From the NCBI GenBank assembly GCA_015060385.1, contig SUYO01000006.1, positions 24,271-88,270 on the forward strand: a DNA stretch of 64,000 nt. The letters are read 5' to 3'. Shown here piece by piece: positions 57,776-64,000 of the stretch. This DNA is from Bacteroidales bacterium. GTDB taxonomy: Bacteria > Bacteroidota > Bacteroidia > Bacteroidales > UBA932. The position numbers were made by a program, and so were the translations under genes. A model generated the notes under the pieces. The model did no database searches. It saw only the letters and a program-made list of their open reading frames with translations, and was not told where the DNA came from. Positions within the stretch are counted from its first letter, which is position 1. Each line of letters starts with the position of its first letter.

Positions 57776-58690
57776 CTACATGGCAAGGCAACGTGTTATC
57801 TGATCCCTGCCGATATGGAACTGCCTGTACAGCTGTTCGGCGATAACCTTCTTTTCCGTTGAGGTCAGATGATATACGGAGATCTTGCCGTATCCGTTGA
57901 TGACCTCTTTATCAATATGCCTGCACAGGTCAATATCGGATATTCGTCTGTAGTCGTTCTTGCCTGCTTCATTTACAAGCATCTTCTGTGACGAGTCTTC
58001 AGTCATGCCTTTCTCGATGTCTTCGAGCCTGACGGCAGGTCTTCCGTTCTGGTCCTTTTCCTGCTCTCTTATCCAGTCCTCGCTTGTGCGTCTTGCCATG
58101 TAGTAGTCAAAGCTGCGAGGAGTAAGGTAGATGTTTTCCATCTGTGCTATATCCAATACGCTTTCCCTTAGGAATACTCCGCTCGCATTCATTCTGTAAT
58201 GGTCAGGACATTCTGCTCTTTTGCCGATATGTCTGTAAAAAGATTTCCGGTCCAGGAGATGCACTTCTGGAGCTTTGCCCATTTCCTCCCGAAATATTGC
58301 GTTAACTGAACAATGCGGGTAGGCATATGGTATAGGGACCACTCCATGATGCAGGGCGTTCCTTAGAACATAGCTCGCAGCAGCCAGCATGTGGTGTATC
58401 CCGACAATCTCCATGCTGAAATGCTGCCTTTCACCCAGACGGCCGTTCCTTCCGTACTTGTAGTTGAAGTATTTTGAATAAGGCTGCCTGAATGAGTGCA
58501 TGAACCCGATGGGGTCGGATGTCTGTACCATAAGATGGCAATGATTGGACATGAAGGATTCTGCCAGACCGGTTGTTCCGGTATGATGTAATGCAAGTGC
58601 AAAGTAGTTGAATCCGCGATTATAGTCTTCCGTGTCCCTGAACAGGATCTCGTTGCCGGCAGAAAGGCTCAGATGGTAGGTCTTTTTCAT
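57776..58690 (-). CDS. REP-associated tyrosine transposase (Y1_Tnp, RAYT) 2
   Basis: A 304-residue HUH transposase. The His-x-His is in FMSNHCHLMVQ (about 47-57), and the catalytic Tyr in AASYVLRNALHHG (about 106), followed by IPYAYPHCS. The C terminus (LTSTEKKVIAEQLYRQFHIG, then RDQITRCLAM) is a helix-turn-helix-like end, as in RAYT1. The two RAYTs differ in sequence and in adjoining palindromes. Here 111-base REP arrays in direct orientation flank the gene together with the lipoprotein gene. Likely substrate: the GTGATGCGCC hairpins. Confidence 0.88.
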   Translation of the reverse strand: MKKTYHLSLSAGNEILFRDTEDYNRGFNYFALALHHTGTTGLAESFMSNHCHLMVQTSDPIGFMHSFRQPYSKYFNYKYGRNGRLGERQHFSMEIVGIHHMLAAASYVLRNALHHGVVPIPYAYPHCSVNAIFREEMGKAPEVHLLDRKSFYRHIGKRAECPDHYRMNASGVFLRESVLDIAQMENIYLTPRSFDYYMARRTSEDWIREQEKDQNGRPAVRLEDIEKGMTEDSSQKMLVNEAGKNDYRRISDIDLCRHIDKEVINGYGKISVYHLTSTEKKVIAEQLYRQFHIGRDQITRCLAM

Positions 58691-58764
58691 AACATTTTAT
58701 CTTTTTCACTGTCATTCTCTGCGGTATCTCCAGCACATCTCTTCAGAAATGTATGAAACCGTCG

Positions 58765-58772
58765 CAAATATA
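58765..58772 (-). promoter_or_regulatory. -7 box for RAYT2
   Basis: The minus strand reads TATATTTG, a perfect TAnnTTTG box, 75 bases before the RAYT2 start. The rest of 58691-58944 is filled by REP array copy 2. Confidence 0.5.
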
Positions 58773-58805
58773 GTTATTTCTTAATCATCTGTGTATAGAT
58801 AAAAG

Positions 58806-58916
58806 GTGATGCGCCAAGAAATCGTAAATTCTTGGCGCATCACTATGCTTTTGGGCCTTCTTGGGGGTATTTCCTGGAGTGATGAGACAAAAATCAGCCG
58901 AAGCTTGGCGCATCAC
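58806..58916 (+). repeat. 111-base REP array, copy 2 (right of RAYT2 unit)
   Basis: Same layout as 57093-57203: 15-bp hairpin at 58806-58820/58829-58843, spacer, then GTGATGAGAC...GCGCATCAC. Here the last unit keeps GCGCATCAC where copy 1 has GTGCATCAC. Confidence 0.9.
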
Positions 58917-58944
58917 TTCATTCTGGGGAAACCTTCAGTCAGAG

Positions 58945-59607
58945 TCAGTCTTCGTATGGTTCGTTGAAGGGGAGGAGGAACGGATTGGTCATGCGTTCGG
59001 TGGCGATGTCGCTCGAAGGTCCGTGGCCCGGAAGGACGCGTGTGTCGCCGTCGAGCATGAGAAGTTTCTCGAATATGCTTCTCATGAGAACGTCATAGTC
59101 ACCTCCCGGGTGGTCGGTGCGTCCGATCGCGCCTGCGAAAAGGGTGTCGCCGCTCAGAAGCACCTTCTCGTTGCGCTCGAGCCAGCACAGGCCTCCCTTC
59201 GAATGGCCTGGAGTGTCCAGGACTTCGAAGCGGAGGGATCCGGCTTCGACAGTATCGCCTTCGGATACAAGGTTCATGGAGAATTCTTCAGGAAGCGGAA
59301 GACCGAAGTTGCGGCAGATATAAGGATTGGTGGTTTCTACCGTGAATGTCTCTTCCTTTCCGGCATAGACAGGGATATCATATGATCTTGCAAGTTCGGC
59401 CACGCCGTAGGTGTGGTCAAAGTGGCAGTGGGTCAGAAGGATGCAGACAGGTTCCAGATTCTTTTCCGTAAGAAGTTCCTTGATACGGGATGTTTCTTTG
59501 TCGGATGAGCATCCGGGGTCAGCTATTACGCATTTTCCGGTCTCGTCCCAAAGCACAAAACAGTTTGTCTGAAAGCTGTTGAAGGTAAGGTGCTCTATAT
59601 GTATCAT
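58945..59607 (-). CDS. Metallo-beta-lactamase-fold hydrolase (glyoxalase II-like)
   Basis: A 220-residue cytoplasmic hydrolase. The zinc motif THCHFDHTYG (about 60-69), DTPGHSKGGLCW with its His (about 134), GDTLFAGAIGRTD with its Asp (about 153) and PGHGPSSD (about 194) give the full set of metal ligands. Small proteins of this group hydrolyse thioesters such as S-lactoylglutathione or related substrates; Bacteroidetes mostly lack glutathione, so the true substrate is open. It has a promoter box, TAAATTTG, at 59630-59637. Confidence 0.88.
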   Translation of the reverse strand: MIHIEHLTFNSFQTNCFVLWDETGKCVIADPGCSSDKETSRIKELLTEKNLEPVCILLTHCHFDHTYGVAELARSYDIPVYAGKEETFTVETTNPYICRNFGLPLPEEFSMNLVSEGDTVEAGSLRFEVLDTPGHSKGGLCWLERNEKVLLSGDTLFAGAIGRTDHPGGDYDVLMRSIFEKLLMLDGDTRVLPGHGPSSDIATERMTNPFLLPFNEPYED

Positions 59608-59629
59608 GTAAATAATCTTTTAAAACACA

Positions 59630-59658
59630 CAAATTTACATTAAAAATCAGTATATTTG
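59630..59658. promoter_or_regulatory. Divergent -7 boxes
   Basis: The minus strand reads TAAATTTG at 59630-59637 (hydrolase gene) and the plus strand TATATTTG at 59651-59658 (deoxynucleoside kinase gene); both match TAnnTTTG. Confidence 0.5.
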
Positions 59659-59687
59659 TGAATTATTTGAATTAAAATACAATAAAT

Positions 59688-60308
59688 ATGCATATAGCGA
59701 TAGCAGGTAATATCGGTAGCGGAAAGACTACTCTTACAAAGATGCTGGCCGCCCATTACGGATGGACTCCTAAATTCGAGTCAGTGGATTACAACCCTTA
59801 TCTTGCCGATTTCTATGAAGATATGGAAAGGTGGTCCTTCAATCTCCAGGTATATTTCCTTAACAAGCGTTTCAAGGATGTCGTGGACATCTCGAAGCTT
59901 GACGAGGTGATAATCCAGGACCGTACGATATATGAGGACGCACGCATCTTCGCTCCTAACCTCCACGGCATGGGCCTTATGAGCACAAGGGATTTCGAGA
60001 ACTATTCCGACCTCTTTGACCTCATGATGTCGCTCGTCAATCCGCCTGACCTTCTTATTTATCTGAGGAGTTCGATCCCTAACCTCATAGGTCAGATCCA
60101 GAAGAGAGGACGCGAGTATGAGAAGAGCATCCGTATCGACTATATAACAGGTCTGAACGAGCGCTACGAGAACTGGATCAGAGATTACAAGCATAAGCTT
60201 CTGATCCTTGATGTGGACAGGATCAAGTTCGAGAACCGTCCTGAGGATTTCCAGGAGGTTGTCGACAAGATCGACGCCGAGCTTTTCGGACTGTTCCCGA
60301 ATGAATAG
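59688..60308 (+). CDS. Deoxynucleoside kinase
   Basis: A 206-residue kinase of the deoxyadenosine/deoxyguanosine kinase family. P-loop GNIGSGKTT (7-15), QDRTIYEDA (the D-R-T/S motif, about 81-89) and the lid region around QKRGREYEKS are present. It phosphorylates deoxynucleosides in the salvage pathway. The acyl-CoA ligase gene follows after 37 bases and may be on the same transcript. The family match is strong; base preference is not clear. Confidence 0.92.
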   Translation: MHIAIAGNIGSGKTTLTKMLAAHYGWTPKFESVDYNPYLADFYEDMERWSFNLQVYFLNKRFKDVVDISKLDEVIIQDRTIYEDARIFAPNLHGMGLMSTRDFENYSDLFDLMMSLVNPPDLLIYLRSSIPNLIGQIQKRGREYEKSIRIDYITGLNERYENWIRDYKHKLLILDVDRIKFENRPEDFQEVVDKIDAELFGLFPNE

Positions 60309-60345
60309 AAAACGTATACTGAACCATAACCTAAAATCAAGAATT

Positions 60346-62256
60346 ATGACTGAAAGATTGACAATCATCGACTTCGTCGAGAAGTATGTTGCCAAGTATT
60401 CGCAGAATCCTTTCCTTTGGGAGAAGAATCTGGACACGAATGTGTGGGAGCCTACGACTTATGAGGAAACCCTGAAGAAGGCAAAGCGTATCGCTGCCGG
60501 CCTTATGGCACTCGGAGTGCAGAAGGGCGAGAAGGTTTCATATCTCAGCGAGGGTCGTGACATGTGGGTGATCGGAGAACTTGGAGTCCTTTATGCAGGC
60601 GCGGTGAATGTGCCTCTCTCGATCAAGCTGGGTGAGACGAATGACCTGGTGTTCAGAGTGAAGCATTCTGACTCTAAGTATATAATCACATCAAAGTTCC
60701 AGCTTCCTAAGATCAGGGCCATCCTTCCTGAGTGCCCGATGGTGGAGAAGGTCATCATCTTTGACGAGGTGGCTGACAAGAAGGATAACGAAATCTACAT
60801 CAGCGAGATCATCGCCATGGGAGATAAGTTCCTTGAGGAAAACGAGGAACAGTTCATCCAGAGATACAAGTCTGTAGGGCCGGATGACTATGCGAACATC
60901 AGCTATACTTCCGGAACGACAGCAGACCCTAAGGGTATCCTCCTTACCCACAGGAACTATACTGCAAACGTGGAGCAGGCACATTCGGTGATCGGTGTGA
61001 CCCCTGAGGACAGGATGCTCATCATCCTTCCTCTCGACCATTGCTTCGCCCATGTGGCAGGATTCTACACAATGATGTCTTACGGAGCGTCCTTCGGTAC
61101 CGTTCCTTCAGGAAAGTCAGGAAAGGAGGCCCTCAGAAACATCTCTCCAAGCATCCAGGAATTCAAGCCTAACGTGATGCTTTCGGTTCCTACCCTTGCA
61201 AAGAACTTCAAGAAGAGCATCGAGACATCGATCGCAAAGAAGGGCAAGACAATCGAAGCCCTCTACAACTTCGCTCTGAAGAATGCCATCGCGTACAACA
61301 AGGAAGGCTACAACAAGGGAACAGAGTTCGTGGATATCTTCCGCAAGCCGCTCATGCTGCTTTTCGACAAGATCATCTTCAAGGCTGTACGCCAGGGTCT
61401 CGGTGGCCAGATGAAGTTCTTCGTCGGCGGCGGCGCCCTTCTCGACATCGATCTCCAGAGATATTACTATGCCATCGGCATTCCTATGTACCAGGGTTAC
61501 GGCCTTTCGGAGGCTACCCCTATCATTTCCGCCAACTCTCCTGCAAAGCATATCTTCGGTTCGTCAGGAAAGGTCGTTTCTCCTATGGAGATCAAGATCC
61601 TCGACGCTGACGGAGTGGAGCAGCCTTTCGGAGTGAAGGGTGAGATCTGCATCAAGGGTGAGAACGTGATGGCAGGATACTGGAAGAATCCTAAGTCTAC
61701 GGCAGATACGATCGTGGACGGATGGCTCCATACGGGCGACATGGGATACATGCGCGACGAGGAGATGCTTTATGTCGTGGGACGATTCAAGTCGCTTCTG
61801 ATCGCGGCAGATGGAGAGAAGTATTCTCCGGAGGGAATCGAGGAGAACCTCGTGGAAAGCTCGAAGTATATCGACGGAGCTCTTCTCCACAACAGCCAGG
61901 ATCCGTACACCATCGCCCTCATCACTCCTAACAAGGAGGCTCTCAAGTCTTATGTGAAGGAGCAGGGTCTCGATCCGGAGACAAAGGAGGCTAAGGTTAA
62001 GATGCTAGAGCTTCTTCAGGATGAGGTCAACATGTACCGCAAGGGTGGACGCCTCGCAGGTGCCTTCCCTGAAAGATGGCTCCCGGCAGCAGTCTGCGTG
62101 CTTCCTGAGCCTTGGACAGAGCAGAACCACTTCCTCAACAGCTCGATGAAGGTCGTTCGCGGCAGAGTCGAGGAGGCTTACAAGGCAAACATGGAATTCG
62201 CCTACACTCCTGAAGGAAAGAACATTGTGAACGAGATGAACCTGGCTTCTCTCTAA
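60346..62256 (+). CDS. Long-chain fatty acid-CoA ligase (AMP-forming)
   Basis: A 636-residue ANL-superfamily enzyme. The P-loop-like motif is YTSGTTADPKGILLTH (about 186-201), followed by GYGLSEATPIIS (about 385) and GWLHTGDMGYM (about 462). The C-terminal domain contains the usual catalytic region near VVRGRVEEAYKANM. It activates fatty acids to acyl-CoA through acyl-AMP. The start MTERLTIIDFVEKY is chosen because the frame upstream overlaps the kinase gene. Ends just before a long palindrome. Confidence 0.92.
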   Translation: MTERLTIIDFVEKYVAKYSQNPFLWEKNLDTNVWEPTTYEETLKKAKRIAAGLMALGVQKGEKVSYLSEGRDMWVIGELGVLYAGAVNVPLSIKLGETNDLVFRVKHSDSKYIITSKFQLPKIRAILPECPMVEKVIIFDEVADKKDNEIYISEIIAMGDKFLEENEEQFIQRYKSVGPDDYANISYTSGTTADPKGILLTHRNYTANVEQAHSVIGVTPEDRMLIILPLDHCFAHVAGFYTMMSYGASFGTVPSGKSGKEALRNISPSIQEFKPNVMLSVPTLAKNFKKSIETSIAKKGKTIEALYNFALKNAIAYNKEGYNKGTEFVDIFRKPLMLLFDKIIFKAVRQGLGGQMKFFVGGGALLDIDLQRYYYAIGIPMYQGYGLSEATPIISANSPAKHIFGSSGKVVSPMEIKILDADGVEQPFGVKGEICIKGENVMAGYWKNPKSTADTIVDGWLHTGDMGYMRDEEMLYVVGRFKSLLIAADGEKYSPEGIEENLVESSKYIDGALLHNSQDPYTIALITPNKEALKSYVKEQGLDPETKEAKVKMLELLQDEVNMYRKGGRLAGAFPERWLPAAVCVLPEPWTEQNHFLNSSMKVVRGRVEEAYKANMEFAYTPEGKNIVNEMNLASL

Positions 62257-62268
62257 AGCAGCATATCA

Positions 62269-62318
62269 ATAGACACATGCCGGTCGGAGACGTGCGTCTC
62301 CGACCGGCATGTGTCTAT
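62269..62318. terminator. Bidirectional terminator, 24-base inverted repeat
   Basis: Arms 62269-62292 and 62295-62318 are perfect complements (ATAGACACATGCCGGTCGG...). It separates the converging ligase and superoxide dismutase genes and overlaps the TAG stop of the latter. Confidence 0.75.
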
Positions 62319-63154
62319 CTCTCGGGCTCGAAATATTCCTTTCCCACTCCGCAGGCCGGGCAGGTCCAGCCTTCCGGGATTTCGCTGAAAGGGGTTCCAG
62401 GGGCTATTCCACCTTCCGGATCTCCCTCCACCGGGTCATAGACCCATCCGCATGTGATGCACACATATCTCTGCATGTCGGCTTCATCTTCGATGATGGC
62501 CTCGGCCATCGCTTCTGTCACGGCGTCCCTGTCGGCTTCGGCGATGACGACGGTCTCGGAAACTTCGACCGGAAGAGGCTCGTCAAGCCTCTGTGTCACG
62601 ATATCCCAGTCAATAAGGTCCCAGCAGCTGTCGACGAAGGCAGCGCGCCTGTTACGATAGTCGATGTAGTATGCATGTTCCCATACATCCATGACCATCA
62701 GAGGCTTCAATCCTCTGCAGAGCGGATTTCCCGCGTTGGATTCCTTGATGATGTGCAGCCTGCCTTCCGGGTCCTGGGCAAGCCAGACCCAGCCGCTGCC
62801 GAAGAGACTGACTGCGGCCTTCCTGAACTCTTCCTTGAAGGTCTCCACAGATCCGAAGTCCCGGATCAGGTAGTCCTTGAGCTCAAGAGGCATGTCCTTT
62901 TTCGCAGGGGAGAGCGTGTTGAAGAAGAATACATGGTTCCACACCTGGGCGGCATTGTTGAATACCGGTCCTGATGCAGATACGACAATCCCTTCCAGCG
63001 GCATGTCCTCGTAAGGTGTGCCCGGGATGAGATCGTTGAGGTTGTCGATGTAGGTCTGGAGGTGCTTGCCGTAATGGTATTCGATGGTCTCCTGACTTAT
63101 TCGCGGTTCCAATGCGTCCCACGCATATGGAAGAGGGGGTAATGTATAAATCAT
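62315..63154 (-). CDS. Fe/Mn superoxide dismutase fused to a rubredoxin domain
   Basis: A 279-residue two-domain protein. Residues 1-190 are an Fe/Mn superoxide dismutase with all four metal ligands: His27 (EYHYGKH), His74 (VWNHVFF), Asp156 and His160 ([11 protein letters not shown]). A 35-residue acidic Ala/Glu linker (about 193-227) joins a complete rubredoxin with Cys232, Cys235, Cys265 and Cys268 ([10 protein letters not shown] ... CPACGVGK). Dismutases need no electron donor, so the rubredoxin suggests an added electron-transfer role, for example to another oxygen-defence enzyme. No sign of frameshift or assembly error. Confidence 0.93.
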   Translation of the reverse strand: MIYTLPPLPYAWDALEPRISQETIEYHYGKHLQTYIDNLNDLIPGTPYEDMPLEGIVVSASGPVFNNAAQVWNHVFFFNTLSPAKKDMPLELKDYLIRDFGSVETFKEEFRKAAVSLFGSGWVWLAQDPEGRLHIIKESNAGNPLCRGLKPLMVMDVWEHAYYIDYRNRRAAFVDSCWDLIDWDIVTQRLDEPLPVEVSETVVIAEADRDAVTEAMAEAIIEDEADMQRYVCITCGWVYDPVEGDPEGGIAPGTPFSEIPEGWTCPACGVGKEYFEPER

Positions 63155-63201
63155 GTCCGTGTCTTTTTTGAAGTTCCCACGGACATAGACAATAATCAGA
63201 C

Positions 63202-63813
63202 CTAGTGCGCGAATATGAAGCCGAAATAGATGCGGGGACCCATCGGACGGTTAAGTCCGTCCTTGTTGATGGCAAGCAGCCAGTCAGCCTTGAGCGTGAG
63301 GTGAAGGGCTTTTCCGACTGCATATTCAACTCCGACGAACGGGTCTATGGCGAAGAACGGCTTCTTGTTGTATACTGCAGAAGTTTCCGGAAGCCAGTCA
63401 TGCTTGTCTCCTTCGAACATGTAGAAAGCCGTCTCCATTCCTCCTCCCAGCGTTGCGCCCGCATACGGAATGAACTTTCCCTTCTTCCAGTAGAAGTCTG
63501 CCAGGATTCCTGTCCAGAAGACCTTGTTGAAACTTCCGTCCTTTATGTTCTTCTTAAGCCCCATGTTGGAAAAATACCCCTCGAATCCTGCCCTGAAGTG
63601 GTCAGTGAGGTGGAGCTTGGCCACTCCTCCGATACCGAAGGTAGCTCCTGAGGCGTTGTAATTGTATGGATTATCGCATCCGCTGAGGTAACCGCTATGG
63701 ACCATCATTCCTCCGGAGAAGCCTTTCAATCCCTTCTTGTCCGTGGCGTTGGCCGAAACCGTAAATGCGGTTGCCGCAAGTACGATCATGATTGTAATAT
63801 ATTTTTTCATCAT
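63202..63813 (-). CDS. Small outer-membrane beta-barrel protein
   Basis: A 203-residue protein with a signal peptide ([20 protein letters not shown], ending near ANA). The mature part alternates Gly/aromatic strands typical of an 8-stranded porin-like barrel ([33 protein letters not shown]) and ends in YFGFIFAH. I cannot assign a function; family members are often annotated as outer-membrane beta-barrel or opacity-like proteins. A second Met three bases on is an equal start choice. It is followed by the superoxide dismutase gene on the same strand. Confidence 0.82.
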   Translation of the reverse strand: MMKKYITIMIVLAATAFTVSANATDKKGLKGFSGGMMVHSGYLSGCDNPYNYNASGATFGIGGVAKLHLTDHFRAGFEGYFSNMGLKKNIKDGSFNKVFWTGILADFYWKKGKFIPYAGATLGGGMETAFYMFEGDKHDWLPETSAVYNKKPFFAIDPFVGVEYAVGKALHLTLKADWLLAINKDGLNRPMGPRIYFGFIFAH

Positions 63814-63821
63814 ATCGGGCA

Positions 63822-63829
63822 CAAAGATA
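63822..63829 (-). promoter_or_regulatory. -7 box of the beta-barrel gene
   Basis: The minus strand reads TATCTTTG, ending only 8 bases before the ATG, so the leader would be very short. Confidence 0.5.
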
Positions 63830-63918
63830 TTAAATTTGTCATGAATATTTGCTTGTTTGATTAAAATCGTTAACTTCCTGTCTTTGACACTTGCATTTAG
63901 TGCAATTTGATATATTTC

Positions 63919-63955
63919 GAGGCTACAGACCGCTGTAATGGCGATTTGTAGCCTC
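63919..63955. repeat. GAGGCTACA palindrome near the right edge
   Basis: GAGGCTACA (63919-63927) pairs with TGTAGCCTC (63947-63955), a 9-bp stem. No gene is visible in 63830-64000. Confidence 0.45.
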
Positions 63956-64000
63956 AAGATTTTTTCTGGATATGTAGTATATAAGCCGTTGTGATGGGGT

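Noticed and set aside
63919..63998. A tRNA or small RNA at the right edge
   Set aside because: The 9-bp stem is present, but no cloverleaf arms, CCA end or T-loop pattern could be found.

Overview
The window is chromosomal DNA of a member of the Bacteroidales. The evidence is the SusC/SusD-type starch loci, many lipoproteins with Leu-Ala-Ala-Cys-like lipoboxes, Bacteroidetes-type promoter boxes (TAnnTTTG, some with TTTG or TTG 19-20 bases upstream), and gene neighbours such as TrhP-like U32 proteins and TGS-containing nucleoside kinases. I cannot name a genus from sequence alone. No rRNA, tRNA, CRISPR array or phage genes were seen.

Layout. 1-14.4 kb is mostly housekeeping: partial rdgB, an S41 protease, a HAD phosphatase, a winged-helix regulator with a membrane protein, a DUF4160/DUF2442 pair, trhP with a polyprenyl synthase, a secreted esterase with a small periplasmic protein, the rsgA-MATE-OPA transporter operon, and a LytS/LytR-type two-component system. 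14.5-49.9 kb is a large starch/malto-oligosaccharide utilization locus: an inner-membrane sugar transporter, SusC1/SusD1/SusE1, an alpha-amylase lipoprotein, 4-alpha-glucanotransferase, a second SusC2/SusD2 pair, pullulanase, a short GH13, a SusA-like GH13, a SusB-like GH97, two starch-binding lipoproteins, a second large alpha-amylase and two related small peptides. 50-64 kb returns to housekeeping: DPP-type S9 peptidase, uvrA, nucleoside kinase, a transposase island, a metallo-beta-lactamase-fold hydrolase, deoxynucleoside kinase, acyl-CoA ligase, a superoxide dismutase-rubredoxin fusion and an outer-membrane barrel protein.

How it fits together. Surface amylases and starch-binding lipoproteins would cut and hold starch, SusC/SusD pairs would import oligosaccharides, periplasmic GH13/GH97 enzymes would trim them, and the MFS carrier plus MalQ would finish the job. 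No SusR-like regulator is present. Instead, sequences matching LytTR boxes at an exact 21-base period lie upstream of both the transporter/SusC1 operon and the pullulanase operon, and a LytTR response regulator is encoded next to the first set. This suggests a LytTR-controlled starch locus.

Three families of short palindromic repeats are present. Two surround their own REP-associated tyrosine transposases (28.3-34.8 kb and 57.1-58.9 kb). The third (TGTCATT...GAATCTC) is scattered and has invaded gene ends and even the middle of uvrA.
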